DNA from: Oceanitalea sp047302425
GTDB lineage: Bacteria > Actinomycetota > Actinomycetes > Actinomycetales > Actinomycetaceae
Direction of reading: 5' to 3'
Length of the DNA stretch: 64,000 nucleotides
Assembly (NCBI RefSeq): GCF_047302425.1
Contig: NZ_CP154855.1
Location: 3,038,001-3,102,000, forward strand
The notes below the pieces were generated by a model that saw only the letters and a program-made list of their open reading frames with translations, had not been told where the DNA came from and searched no databases. A program made the translations under genes and the position numbers. The first letter of the stretch is position 1. The number at the start of each line of letters is the position of its first letter. This document shows, in pieces, positions 27,307-37,821 of this stretch.

Positions 27307-27436
27307 GAGAAGTCCCTTCCGAGGTTCCGTCGCAGGGTGCTGCGACTGCTCGAAACGCTAGGTCTCGGGCCTCGGCCGGGTCGTCACCCCGGGGTGGACA
27401 CTTGGTCGTCCCCCGCACGGGGGACAGCGAAGGTGT

Positions 27437-27459
27437 CCGAGGAGTCCGGCTCTCGGCGG
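27437..27459. repeat. Dispersed intergenic core repeat, isolated copy
   Basis: GGAGTCCGGCTCTCGGCGG (27441-27459) is one copy of the core found in terminators elsewhere in the window. Here it lacks the long opposite arm and can form only a 5-bp stem CCGAG/CTCGG. It lies just after the stop of the thioesterase gene, in the 172-bp gap before the CPBP operon. Confidence 0.6.
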
Positions 27460-27478
27460 AAGGGCGCGTGCTGCTGCG

Positions 27479-27942
27479 TCAGCGGGTGAGGTTGCGGCGG
27501 AAGGTCACCGGCGCCTCGACGAGCTCGGACCAGGCGGCACGCTCGTCGTCGGTGATGCGGCGCGGGCGGCCGGTGGCGCTGTCGACGAGCACGAGCGTCG
27601 TCATCGCGCGCACGGCCACACCCTCCGGGCCGGGCACCTCGTAGCAGACGTCGATACTGGCCCCGCCCATGCGGGCGAGCCACATCTCCACCTGGAGCGG
27701 CGCCGTCGTGTACTCGAGCGGCGCGAGGTATTCGATCTCCTGGTGCGCGATGAAGGTGGCGGTCTGCGCGCCGTCACCGGCGGCGAGGATCCTGCCGCCG
27801 GTGACGTCCGGGTCCTCCGGGCTCGCCCAGAACGCGGCGATGCGCGCCTCCTCCAGGAGGGTGAGCATCGCCGCGTTGTTGACGTGCCCGTAGCCGTCGA
27901 TGTCCGACCAGCGGAGCTTGACGGGAACGGTCAGCCGGGCCA

Positions 27943-27943
<1 letters not shown>
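27479..27943 (-). CDS. Acyl-CoA thioesterase (hot-dog, 4HBT family)
   Basis: A 154-residue single hot-dog thioesterase. The family signature is VKLRWSDIDGYGHVNNAAML at the N-terminus (aspartate in the D-x-D-x-x-G-H-V-N-N motif), followed by the hydrophobic helix LTLLEEARIAAFW and the strand segments QEIEYLAPLEYTTAPLQVE and IDVCYEV. It hydrolyses acyl-CoA esters; the acyl group is unknown. The ATG at 27941-27943 overlaps the EttA stop by one base (TGATG), so it is co-translated with ettA. Confidence 0.9.
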
Positions 27944-29625
<1,682 letters not shown>

Positions 29626-29650
29626 AACTCTCCCACTGCTCGAGGATGCG

Positions 29651-29667
29651 GGCCGGATCGCCCGGCC
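29651..29667. terminator. Possible hairpin terminator between ssb and ettA
   Basis: GGCCGG and CCGGCC (29651-29656, 29662-29667) can pair across a 5-nt loop in the 105-bp gap between the co-directional ssb and ettA genes. The stem is short and no T-run follows, so it may equally be fortuitous. Confidence 0.3.
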
Positions 29668-29730
29668 ACTTGCGTCCTCCAGGGTAGGCCACGGCCGCGC
29701 CCGGGGCGTACGTCGCTTCGCTCGAGGCGA

Positions 29731-30216
29731 TCACACCTCCGCGGGCGCCTTCTCCCACGGGTCGTCGGCCGTCAGCGGCTCCGGCCCGCTCGCGCCGGTG
29801 TCCTCGCCGGTGTCCGCGCCCTCCGCCGTCGGCACCGCCTCACTCGGCACCTCGCGGGTCACCTTCGTGTAGCTCACCTGCCCGTACTTGATGTCGACGG
29901 CGATGACGCCGGCCGTGATGACGTTGGTGTGGCTCGTGCGCTCGGGCCCGGCCCACTCCTCGGAGCTGAAGACGCCCTGGACCACGACGGGCATGCCCCG
30001 GCGGACCGACCGCTGCACCATCGCGCCGTTGGGCCCCCACGTCTTGACGGTGAACCACTCGGTCTCCGTCTCGCGCCACTCCCCCGTGGCGGAGTCCCGG
30101 TAGCTGCGTGTGCACGCGAGCCGGAACTTCGTCACCTCCCGGTCGTTCGTCGTGACGACGATCTCCGGGTCGGTGCCGACGCGGCCACGGACGGTGATCT
30201 GGTTGGTGTCGCTCAT
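29731..30216 (-). CDS. Single-stranded DNA-binding protein paralogue
   Basis: A 161-residue OB-fold protein. The SSB domain covers about residues 1-115, with ITVRGRVGTDPEIVVT, KFRLACTRSYRDSATGEW and GPNGAMVQRSVRRGMPVVVQG. The C-terminal tail is acidic but ends TADDPWEKAPAEV instead of the DDDIPF-type tip that recruits partner proteins in the main replicative SSB. It is therefore more likely an auxiliary SSB, of the sort used in competence, recombination or repair. ATG at 30214-30216 after GAGGGAG. Not within the usual rpsF-ssb-rpsR operon. Confidence 0.88.
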   Translation of the reverse strand: MSDTNQITVRGRVGTDPEIVVTTNDREVTKFRLACTRSYRDSATGEWRETETEWFTVKTWGPNGAMVQRSVRRGMPVVVQGVFSSEEWAGPERTSHTNVITAGVIAVDIKYGQVSYTKVTREVPSEAVPTAEGADTGEDTGASGPEPLTADDPWEKAPAEV

Positions 30217-30328
30217 CGCAGTGCTCCCTCGCTGAGAGCCGGCCGGGTGCCGGCGGTGAGCACGACGATGCCGCTGCCCGCCGTCGTCCGGGGACGGCGT
30301 GGACCCCGGCTGTGGAGGGTCCGGCGGC

Positions 30329-31831
30329 TCAGGCGTCCTGTGCAGCAGCCGCGTCGAGGGCCAGGCGCAGCGTGCGGTGGCGCTCGAGCACGGCGACCGT
30401 CGGGGCAGCGAGCTCCTGCCGGACGACCTCCCCGACCCGCTCCTCCACCTGGCGGCGGTACTGCGCCGCGGCCCGCTCCCCCTGCGAGCCGCGCGACACC
30501 CGCGCGGCGACGAGCCCCACGACACCGAGGACCACGAGGCCGGCCCCGACGGCGAGCAGCACCCCGCCGGGCAGGTCGGCCGCCCCGAGGGCGCCGAGCG
30601 CTCCGAGGACGAGGGCGACGGCGCCGAGCGCCGCCAGCACGAGGCCACCGACGTGCAGGGCCAGCAGACCGGGTCGCCGCACGTCGGGGAGCGGCACGCC
30701 CTCGACGGCGGCCGTGACGGACTCGCGCAGCGTCTCGGCCGTGGGCACGGCCTGCGTCACGGCCCGCTCCCACCGCTCGGGCAGGCCGGTCGTCGCGGCG
30801 GTGAGCCAGCGGCCCCGCACGGCCTCGACGGCGCCCGTGGCCGGGGGCTCGGGCCGGGCCAGGGCGCTGGAGCGCACCCGCACGAGCGCGGCGCGCACGG
30901 AGTCCGCGACGGAGGCGACGCCCCCGGCCCGGCTCAGCTCGCCGGCGGCGGCATCGACCTCGGCGGCCCCGAGGGAGGGCTCGTCCGCGCCGACGGCGGC
31001 CCGCAGCCGGCGGGCGACAGCGGCGACCTCCGCCTCGGCGGTGCGCGCCGCCGTCGAGGACCGGGCGACCGTCCGGGCGAGCACCTCGCGCACGTCGGCC
31101 ACCCCCAGCCCGGTGACGGCCGAGGTGGTGATGACCTCCACCCGGTCAAGGCCGTCCGCGCGCAGCAGCTCCCGCACGGACTCCACCACCCGGGGCACCG
31201 CGGCGGCCGGGATGGTGTCGGCCTGGTTGACGAGGACGAGCATGGCCTCCTGGCGGTCCGCCAGGGCCCGCAGGTAACGGTCGTGCAGCGCGTGGTCGGC
31301 GTACTTCTGGGGGTCGACCACCCAGATGAGCATGTCGACGAGCGGCAGCAGCCGGTCGACCTGGTCGGCGTGCGCCTCGGCGACGGAGTCGTGGTCGGGC
31401 ATGTCGAGCAGGACGAGGCCGTGCAGGGCGCGCTCCTCGTCGGCGTCGAGCACGCTCTCGCGCCCGATACGCCGGTGCTCGGACACCTCGAGGAAGTCGA
31501 GGAGCTCGGTCGCAGGGCCGCCCCACACGCACGCCGCCGCCCGGTCGGTCGTGGGGCGGATCGCCCCGACGTCGGCGAAGCGCAGCCCGGAGATCGCGTT
31601 GAACAGCGAGGACTTGCCCGAGCCGGTTCCGCCGACGAGGGCGACGACGGTGCGGTCCACCCCGAGCGCGAGGCGCCGCTCGACCTGGGCGATGTCGGCG
31701 AGCGAGGCGGTGACGAGCTCGGGCGCGACCTCGTCACCGGCCTGCTCGAGCGCGGCGGCGATCCGCTGGACGTTCGCGCTGAGGCGGGCGTCGTCGGCGG
31801 CGGGGGCGGCGTGCGCGCCGTGGTGGCTCAT
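30329..31831 (-). CDS. YfjP-like GTPase with C-terminal membrane helices
   Basis: A 500-residue P-loop GTPase. The G domain has G1 GGTGSGKSSLFNAI near residue 67, a conserved threonine in IRPTTDRAAACVW, G3 LVLLDMPDHDS (D-x-P-D-H, unlike the usual D-x-x-G), and G4 LVNQADTI. A helical region follows, then two hydrophobic helices (about 405-460) and a basic amphipathic tail. This architecture resembles dynamin-like or YfjP GTPases that act at membranes. ATG overlaps the stop of the upstream GTPase gene (ATGA). No pathway is assigned. Confidence 0.82.
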   Translation of the reverse strand: MSHHGAHAAPAADDARLSANVQRIAAALEQAGDEVAPELVTASLADIAQVERRLALGVDRTVVALVGGTGSGKSSLFNAISGLRFADVGAIRPTTDRAAACVWGGPATELLDFLEVSEHRRIGRESVLDADEERALHGLVLLDMPDHDSVAEAHADQVDRLLPLVDMLIWVVDPQKYADHALHDRYLRALADRQEAMLVLVNQADTIPAAAVPRVVESVRELLRADGLDRVEVITTSAVTGLGVADVREVLARTVARSSTAARTAEAEVAAVARRLRAAVGADEPSLGAAEVDAAAGELSRAGGVASVADSVRAALVRVRSSALARPEPPATGAVEAVRGRWLTAATTGLPERWERAVTQAVPTAETLRESVTAAVEGVPLPDVRRPGLLALHVGGLVLAALGAVALVLGALGALGAADLPGGVLLAVGAGLVVLGVVGLVAARVSRGSQGERAAAQYRRQVEERVGEVVRQELAAPTVAVLERHRTLRLALDAAAAQDA

Positions 31832-33432
31832 CGGTGTCCTCTCAGCTCGCTGGCCCGCAGCCGCAGGCCCGCTCCGGCCTCGCTGCGCAGCCCGAGGGCG
31901 GCCAGCCGGTCGAGGGACGGGCGAGCCTCGTCCCGCACGGCCTCGGCCGCGGTCGTGTGCAGGTCCTGGGCGACGGCCGCGACGACGTCCTCGCCCGGCA
32001 CGAGCGAGCGCACGGCGCGGGCGGCGCCCTCGAGACCGGCCGCGGCCGCCTGGAGCAGTCCGCTCAGCCCCGCGGGGTCGAGGGCACGTGCGGACTCGCC
32101 GAGCACCCGCTCGGCGAGCGTGCCGGTACGGGTCGCCCACGCGGCGATGGCGCCCTCGACGCGCGGGTCGCGAGCGCCGTCGTCGTCCATGAGCAGGGCC
32201 GTCCCGCCGCGACCGGGCTCGGACCAGGCTGCCCGGAGGCCCGCGGCGGCGTCGGCGGCGGCGTCGGCGACGAGCGGGGCCAGCGCCTGGCGGGTCTCGG
32301 CGCCGATGGCGACGGCGGCGCGGCTGCGGTCGCGCACGCCGCTGCCGCGCCAGCCCTTGCGGATGCGGGAGACGTCGCCGGTGAGCGGGGCGAGTACGCC
32401 GCCGCTGCTGGCGGCGGAGAGCCAGCGGGTGGTCGGGGCGCCCTGGGTGGCCACGCCGGTGCGCAGGCGGGCGACGAGCGCGTCGGCGGCCTCCCCCACC
32501 GCCTGCTCGGCCCGCGAGCGCAGCGTGCCGGCGGCCATGGCCTGCTCGGTGACGCCGTCGGCGAGGCGCAGCAGCTCCTCGCGCAGTGTCCCCCACACGC
32601 CCTGGGTGGTGCGGCGCACGACGCCGCGGGCGGTGTTGCGGCCGCCGAGGAGACCGAGCCAGGTGCGGACGGGCTCGACGACGCGCTCGGGCAGCAGGCC
32701 CTCGTGCGGTCCGACGTCCTCGACGACGAACAGCGGCGCCTCCCCCAGGCCCAGCTCGGTCATCCGGCGCATGAGGTCGGCCCGCACCTCCGGCAGCACG
32801 CGGCGCGGCACCCGGTTGAGGACGACGGCGACGGAGATCCCCCGCTCCTGCGCCTGCGCGAGCACCCGCCACGGCACGGCGTCCCCGTAGCGGGCGGCGG
32901 TGGTGACGAAGAGCCACAGGTCGGCGGTCTCGAGCAGGAGGTTGGCCAGGGTGCGGTTGCCCTCGAGGACGGAGTCGAGGTCGGGGGCGTCGAGCAGGGC
33001 CAGGCCGGCGGGCACGCCGTCGTCGGGGACGACCTGGGCGAGCTCGGTGACGGGGTGCTCGGCGACGAGCCAGGTGTCCTCGCTGCGCACGGCCAGGACG
33101 GGGCTGATGGTCGTGGGCCGGATCACTCCGGCGGGCGAGACCTCGCGGCCGACGACGGAGTTGACCAGCGTCGACTTCCCCGCCCCCGTCGAGCCCCCGA
33201 GGACGACGACGGCGGGACCCGCCTCCCGCTTGAGCCGCGGCAGGAGGTGGGCACCGATCTGCGTCTCGACGCGGTCGCGCAGCTCGCGCAGTCCCTCGGT
33301 ACCGGGCAGGTCGAGCGGGAAACGGGTGGAGGTGACGTCGTCGAGCAGGTCGGTGACGACGTCGAGAATCGGGGACCGCCCCCGCACATGACGGGCCGAG
33401 AGCGTGTCTCGGGAGTAGGGGGTGGCAGTCAC
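31828..33432 (-). CDS. Dynamin-like/YfjP-related GTPase
   Basis: A 534-residue P-loop GTPase. G1 is VVVLGGSTGAGKSTLVNSVVG near residue 77 (quoted in part GGSTGAGKSTLVNS), followed by GVIRPTTISPVLAV, G3 LALLDAPDLDSV and G4 VVLNRVP. The C-terminal part is alanine-rich helix without clear membrane spans. The GTG at 33432 is chosen because AGGGAGG lies about seven bases upstream; an in-frame TTG at 33468 lacks such a site. Its stop overlaps the start of the second GTPase by four bases, so the two are made together and may form a heteromer. Function unknown. Confidence 0.8.
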   Translation of the reverse strand: MTATPYSRDTLSARHVRGRSPILDVVTDLLDDVTSTRFPLDLPGTEGLRELRDRVETQIGAHLLPRLKREAGPAVVVLGGSTGAGKSTLVNSVVGREVSPAGVIRPTTISPVLAVRSEDTWLVAEHPVTELAQVVPDDGVPAGLALLDAPDLDSVLEGNRTLANLLLETADLWLFVTTAARYGDAVPWRVLAQAQERGISVAVVLNRVPRRVLPEVRADLMRRMTELGLGEAPLFVVEDVGPHEGLLPERVVEPVRTWLGLLGGRNTARGVVRRTTQGVWGTLREELLRLADGVTEQAMAAGTLRSRAEQAVGEAADALVARLRTGVATQGAPTTRWLSAASSGGVLAPLTGDVSRIRKGWRGSGVRDRSRAAVAIGAETRQALAPLVADAAADAAAGLRAAWSEPGRGGTALLMDDDGARDPRVEGAIAAWATRTGTLAERVLGESARALDPAGLSGLLQAAAAGLEGAARAVRSLVPGEDVVAAVAQDLHTTAAEAVRDEARPSLDRLAALGLRSEAGAGLRLRASELRGHR

Positions 33433-33536
33433 CCCTCCATCCTCCCTGGTCAGCGCGTCCAGGACCAAGCCTGCGCGTCACGTGTCGGCGTGCGTGTCGT
33501 CCACAGGCACTACCGTGGGACCTGGCCGCGCGCCGG

Positions 33537-33609
<73 letters not shown>

Positions 33610-33611
33610 CA

Positions 33612-33637
33612 GACGGCGGGCGGGCCGGACCGCCGTC
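33612..33637 (+). terminator. Terminator hairpin of tRNA-Arg
   Basis: GACGGCGG (33612-33619) pairs with CCGCCGTC (33630-33637) over a 10-nt loop, starting three bases after the tRNA. Its right arm reaches the last bases of the convergent hydrolase gene, so it may serve both directions. Confidence 0.65.
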
Positions 33638-34400
33638 AGGCGTGCACGGGCGCCGCCTGACCGACCGAACCAAGCACGTCTGCGAGCTCTGCCGGGCGGC
33701 TGACCATGGGCCAGTGCCAGGTCGGGAGCTCGACGTAGCTCCAGTCGCCGTCGACCATGAGCGCGAACACCGGCGCGTGCGGTGCCAGCTGCCTCACCTG
33801 GTCGACACCGAAGCTGCACAGCACCGCGGTCCGCGGCAGCCGCTCCCACGCGCCGGTGAGCGTGACCGGCTCGGTGGCGGTGCGCCAGGGCTGCGGCCGT
33901 GAGCCCGCGACGAGGGCGGCGACGGCGGCGGTATCGACCCCGTCCACGCCGTCGGCGAGGACGGCCCAGGGCGGGGGCGCGAGCGTCCAGCCCTCGCCGT
34001 GCGTCATGACCTGGTCCTCGTTCGCCGCGCGCGTCTCCGGCCCGTCGAAGTCGGCCTGCGCCATGCCCTGCGGCAGGGGGCCGGAGTCGATGTACACGAG
34101 GCGGGCGACCCGCTCGGGCACGCGGTCCGCCGCGCCGGTCACCACGAGAGCGCCGTAGCTGTGGCCGACGAGGACGACGTCGTGCAGGTCCTGCTCCTCG
34201 AGCAGGGTGACGACGTCGTCGACGTGGGTGGTGAGGCCGGTCTGCGGGGTGGCGAGGTGGGCGCGCTCGCCCATCCCGGTGAGGTCGACGGCGTGGACCG
34301 TGTGGCCCTGGGCGCGCAGCGCGTCGGCGACCGGTCGCCAGACCGCGGCGCCCAGCCAGAAGCCGGGAACGAGGACGTAGGTGGTGGTGTCGGTGCTCAT
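33636..34400 (-). CDS. Alpha/beta hydrolase
   Basis: A 254-residue alpha/beta hydrolase. The oxyanion region is YVLVPGFWLGAAVW, the nucleophile serine sits in VLVGHSYGALVV, and the catalytic histidine is probably in the C-terminal LPTWHWPMVSRP. It resembles the esterase/salicylate-esterase-like group. The ATG at 34398-34400 lies seven bases after a TAGCGT hexamer (34413-34408 on the minus strand), so the transcript is probably leaderless. It is divergent from the WYL regulator gene, which may control it. Substrate unknown. Confidence 0.85.
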   Translation of the reverse strand: MSTDTTTYVLVPGFWLGAAVWRPVADALRAQGHTVHAVDLTGMGERAHLATPQTGLTTHVDDVVTLLEEQDLHDVVLVGHSYGALVVTGAADRVPERVARLVYIDSGPLPQGMAQADFDGPETRAANEDQVMTHGEGWTLAPPPWAVLADGVDGVDTAAVAALVAGSRPQPWRTATEPVTLTGAWERLPRTAVLCSFGVDQVRQLAPHAPVFALMVDGDWSYVELPTWHWPMVSRPAELADVLGSVGQAAPVHA

Positions 34401-34481
34401 GGGCACGACGCTAGGGTGCATTGTGGACACTTCCCGCCCGGTATATCGGAGCGACCTCGACGGCACGCGGCGAGGTCCGCG

Positions 34482-35441
34482 GTGACCCGCCCGACCGCCC
34501 GCGTGCTCGCCATGCTCGAGCTGCTCCAGACGGGTGGGCAGCGCACCGTCGGCGAGCTGGCAGGCAGGCTCGGGGTCGACGAGCGGACGGTGCGGCGGTA
34601 CGCCGAGCACCTCGCCGACCTCGGCATCCCCGTCCAGTCCGAGCGCGGCCGGTACGGCGGTTACCGGCTCCTGCCCGGGTACAAGCTGCCGCCGCTCATG
34701 CTCACCGACGACGAGGCGGTTGCCGTCGTCCTCGGCCTCAAGGCAGCGGAGCGCGCGGGGCTCGCCACCACCGCCCCCGCGGCGACGGCGAGCGCGCTCG
34801 CCAAGGTCTCGCGCGTCCTGCCGCAGGCGCTGCGCCGGCGGCTCGACAGCCTGCTCGCGAGCGCCGAGTTCACGAGCCCGGCCCGGGTCGCCGCCCCGGC
34901 CGGCGCCGACGTCCTCCTCGCGCTCGCCGCGGCGGCGCAGGCGCGGCGCACCGTCGCGGTCGCGTACACCGCCTGGGACGGGCGCGAGTCCCGGCGCGAG
35001 CTCGACGTCTACGGCCTCGTGTTCCACTCCGGCCGCTGGTACGTCACCGGGCACGACCACGGCCGGGACGACGTGCGGACCTTCCGCCTCGACCGCATCG
35101 CCTCGGTCGCCCAGGGCGAGGGCTCCTACGACGTCCCCGCCGACTTCGACGCCACCGCCCGGGTCGTGTCCGGGATCGCGGAGGTCCGGTGGGCGCACAA
35201 GGTGCGGGTCGTCCTGCGGGCCACCCGCGCGGAGGCCGCCGAGCGGCTACCGCCGAGCGTCGGGCGCCTGGGCGAGCACGCCGACGGCGTCCTCCTCGAG
35301 ACACGCGCCGAGCGCCTCGACGGCATGGCGCGCATGCTCGCCGGGCTCGGCTGGGACTTCGAGGTCCTCACCCCCGACGCGCTGCGCGAGGAGGTCCTCG
35401 CCCTCGCTGACCGTCTACGGGCCAGCGCGGCCGCGGGCTAG
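34482..35441 (+). CDS. YafY-type regulator with HTH_11 and WYL domains
   Basis: A 319-residue regulator. The N-terminal helix-turn-helix has QRTVGELAGRLGVDERTVRRY and GRYGGYRLLPGYKLPPLML; the central WYL domain (about 140-225) has YGLVFHSGRWYVTGHDHG and VRTFRLDRIASV; a C-terminal WCX extension follows. WYL domains sense nucleotides or other ligands. GTG start at 34482 with GAGGT upstream. It is divergent from an alpha/beta hydrolase gene, the likely target. Its TAG stop shares the palindrome CTAG with the TAG stop of the convergent lipoprotein gene. Confidence 0.9.
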   Translation: MTRPTARVLAMLELLQTGGQRTVGELAGRLGVDERTVRRYAEHLADLGIPVQSERGRYGGYRLLPGYKLPPLMLTDDEAVAVVLGLKAAERAGLATTAPAATASALAKVSRVLPQALRRRLDSLLASAEFTSPARVAAPAGADVLLALAAAAQARRTVAVAYTAWDGRESRRELDVYGLVFHSGRWYVTGHDHGRDDVRTFRLDRIASVAQGEGSYDVPADFDATARVVSGIAEVRWAHKVRVVLRATRAEAAERLPPSVGRLGEHADGVLLETRAERLDGMARMLAGLGWDFEVLTPDALREEVLALADRLRASAAAG

Positions 35442-36373
35442 CAGGTCGCCAGCAGCCGCTGGAGCACGGTGGTCGAGAGGTAGTCCGCGTAGCCCTCTGG
35501 GAACGGCGGCACGTCGGTGCTGGTGGGCAGCGCGGTGACCGAGGCGGTGCACTCGCCGCCGGTGGCCAGCGCCTCCGCCAGGAAGCTCCACGACCGGGCG
35601 CCGGCGGTCCGCCCCTCACCGCCGTCGACCTCGAGCGGCTCGGTGACGAAGCCCAGGAAGTCGCCGAGGTCCAGGTCCGGCCCGCGCTGGACGCGGAAGC
35701 TGAAGCCCACACCGTCGGGAGACTCGAAGGCGCCACCGACGACGTCGGGGTCGTCGATGCCGACGGCCCCGGCGAGCTCGAGGCCATAGGGGTCCTCTGG
35801 GGCCACGAGGGCGGAGTACCGGGCGGCCTCGTGCCCTTCAAGCCTCACTCCCCCGTTGTCGAGAACGGTGGCCAAGACGCTCGCGGTCGTCGCGAGGTCC
35901 TCGCCGCCGTCGACGTCGACGATCTCCACGGAGTCGAGCAGCTCCCCAGTGTCCGCGTCGACGACCACGTAGGACAGCGGTGGCCAGTCGTCGGCGACGG
36001 TCGGGATGCCGTCGACGGACGTGCCGCAGCTCGTCCGGTCCCACGTCACCCCCGCCCCGGACTGGGTGCTGACGACCGCCACGCGCGGGTGCTCCCGCAT
36101 CCGCGCGTCGGCCCACTCGGCCGGGTCCACGACGACCTCGCCCGTCTGCGGGTCGGCGGGGGTCGCGTTCCACCACCCCTCCAGCTGGTCCGGCGGGTAC
36201 ATCGGCTCCCGCGGCGGGAACTCCGCGCACAGGGTGCCCTCCTGCTCGCCGTCGTCAGGCGACGGCACAGGGGTGGCCGCGGCCGCGGCAGGCTCTGACG
36301 CAGGCTCGGCCGGCGAGCACGCGGCCAGGACGACGACGGACAGGGCCGCGACACTGCTCAGCACTCGACGCAC
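35438..36373 (-). CDS. Predicted lipoprotein of unknown function
   Basis: A 311-residue exported protein. A signal peptide with lipobox VLAAC (cysteine 19) is followed by an Ala/Pro/Glu-rich linker to about residue 45 and an acidic domain with recurring VVVDADTGELLDSVEIVDV and WDRTSCGTSVDG. Two more cysteines could form a disulfide outside the cell. GTG start at 36371-36373. Its stop shares CTAG with the convergent WYL gene. It is followed on the same strand by two more genes of unknown function. No family recognised. Confidence 0.75.
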   Translation of the reverse strand: MRRVLSSVAALSVVVLAACSPAEPASEPAAAAATPVPSPDDGEQEGTLCAEFPPREPMYPPDQLEGWWNATPADPQTGEVVVDPAEWADARMREHPRVAVVSTQSGAGVTWDRTSCGTSVDGIPTVADDWPPLSYVVVDADTGELLDSVEIVDVDGGEDLATTASVLATVLDNGGVRLEGHEAARYSALVAPEDPYGLELAGAVGIDDPDVVGGAFESPDGVGFSFRVQRGPDLDLGDFLGFVTEPLEVDGGEGRTAGARSWSFLAEALATGGECTASVTALPTSTDVPPFPEGYADYLSTTVLQRLLATC

Positions 36374-36428
36374 CTCGACACCGTGCCACAGCGCCGCATC
36401 TGAGATGCCGCTTTCGCGAGCACTCGCC

Positions 36429-36905
36429 TCAGCGGCGCCGGCCCCGCTGCGACTGGCGCTTTGCCTTCCGCCCGCGGCGCGTGCGCACCCGCTGCACCTG
36501 TTGGGGGATCTCCGGCTCCAGCATGAGCGCTCGGAGCTCGTCGGGGATCAGGTCCCAGGTGGACCGGTCCAGCCACACGCCGCCGACCGCGCGCGCCCAG
36601 ACCGGGTCCCGCCGGCAGCGCTCAGCGATGGCTGCCACATACCGGCCGGGGTGCTTCCTCATGACGTCCTCGATCGCATCGGCGGCGACGTACGACTCGA
36701 GCGCCTCGTCGTGCGGCTCCAGGTGCAGGAGCGCGTCGATGAGTTCGAGCGGCAGGGTGCCGTCTCCCGCGGCATCCGTGACGGCATCCGCAGCCCAGAA
36801 GTGCTGTTCCTGTGCGAGGCGGGCCTGCCTGTCGCCCCTGCCGAGCGAGTGGTTGGCGCGGTACGCCTGCGCTACGTCCGCGATCGTCTCCGGGCTCCAC
36901 TGCAC
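36429..36905 (-). CDS. DUF6869-like protein
   Basis: A 158-residue, mostly helical, cytosolic protein. It contains HFWAADAVTDAA, LELIDALLHLEPHDEALESY, AADAIEDVMRKHPGRYVAA and RDPVWARAVGGVWLDRS, an arrangement that resembles DUF6869 proteins (wing of W-A, then A-x-G/A-x-L/I-E-D, then R-D-P/x-x-x-x-A). The C-terminus is strongly basic (RTRRGRKAKRQSQRGRRR), which suggests nucleic-acid contact or a tail of no special role. GTG start at 36903-36905 without a clear Shine-Dalgarno. Function unknown. Confidence 0.65.
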   Translation of the reverse strand: MQWSPETIADVAQAYRANHSLGRGDRQARLAQEQHFWAADAVTDAAGDGTLPLELIDALLHLEPHDEALESYVAADAIEDVMRKHPGRYVAAIAERCRRDPVWARAVGGVWLDRSTWDLIPDELRALMLEPEIPQQVQRVRTRRGRKAKRQSQRGRRR

Positions 36906-36983
36906 AGCTCATCATGGCCCAGGACCCGTCGCGACGGCGTCGCGTCGAAGAACACGTTCCAGCACCCGGGTCATGGCAGCAGC

Positions 36984-37685
36984 TCAGTCCGACGTCGCAC
37001 ACGGCCCGACGCACTGGTCGACACGGTGCACGGTCACGCTCGTCTCCCCCAGTCCGTCCAGCGTCGCGGTGGCTCCCTCGAGGGTGAAGCCGCAGCCGTC
37101 GACCGGCCACTGCGCCCACACCGCCCGGCCCTCGTCGTCGACGAGGAAGACCACCGGCTTGATCTCCATCATCGCCATGCACGCACCCGTGCTCGGCGGC
37201 TCCGACTCTCGGGCGAGCGCGTCGAGGAGTGGCTCAAGGTCGCCGGTGAGCGTGACCTCCTCGACGGTGAGCCGCTGGACCGCGCCGGGTTCGCCGTCGT
37301 CGCTGGGAACGGGCTCGTCGGCACCGAGGTCGTCGATCCGCGGCACGAGGGTGGGCGGGGCGGGCTCCAGGAGCGGCTCGGTCAGCGAGACCCTGCAGGT
37401 GACGACGGCGGCCGGCGCGAAGTCCGGCGGGACCGTGCCCGGCGTAGGGCCGGGACGGCCGGTTTCGTGCGGGAACAGCGAGATGCTGGCGACGACGTCG
37501 TCGGCGAGGCAGTCCGGACCCGTCTCGACGACCTCCGCCGGCGGAGGGGCGCTCGTCCCGGGGTCCGTCACACCCGGGTCGACCGGCGCGGACTGTGTCC
37601 CGCACGCGGCGAGCGCGCACAGGCTGGCAGCGGCGAGGGCCACACGGAGCCGCCGTCGGTGGCCTGCGGGTCGATCGGGAGCCAT
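36984..37685 (-). CDS. Predicted lipoprotein of unknown function
   Basis: A 233-residue exported protein. The signal region RRRLRVALAAASLCALAAC ends in a lipobox, followed by a Pro/Asp-rich linker and a domain with several cysteines (DCLADDV, VTCRVSL, GACMAMMEIKPVVFLVDDEG, VDGCGF, QCVGPC). The ATG at 37683-37685 places the signal peptide near the N-terminus; the frame is open 31 codons further to a GTG at 37778, giving a cytosolic stretch DFDHLVRRALKDRAAG, so the longer form cannot be excluded. No family recognised. Confidence 0.65.
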   Translation of the reverse strand: MAPDRPAGHRRRLRVALAAASLCALAACGTQSAPVDPGVTDPGTSAPPPAEVVETGPDCLADDVVASISLFPHETGRPGPTPGTVPPDFAPAAVVTCRVSLTEPLLEPAPPTLVPRIDDLGADEPVPSDDGEPGAVQRLTVEEVTLTGDLEPLLDALARESEPPSTGACMAMMEIKPVVFLVDDEGRAVWAQWPVDGCGFTLEGATATLDGLGETSVTVHRVDQCVGPCATSD

Positions 37686-37821
37686 GTCCCGACTGTGTCG
37701 GCCGGCAGCACGATCTTTCAGGGCTCTGCGGACGAGGTGGTCGAAGTCCCGAGATGCACCGGGCGTGATGGCGGTCACACACTAGGAGGACCAGCACGTT
37801 TCACCGACGAGGGAGCAGACC

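Noticed and set aside
30329..33481. A continuous open frame of about 1050 codons across both GTPase genes
   Set aside because: It matches the real frame only in the downstream GTPase; the upstream part is an arginine/alanine-rich shadow, and the two GTPases have clear separate starts and stops with an ATGA overlap.
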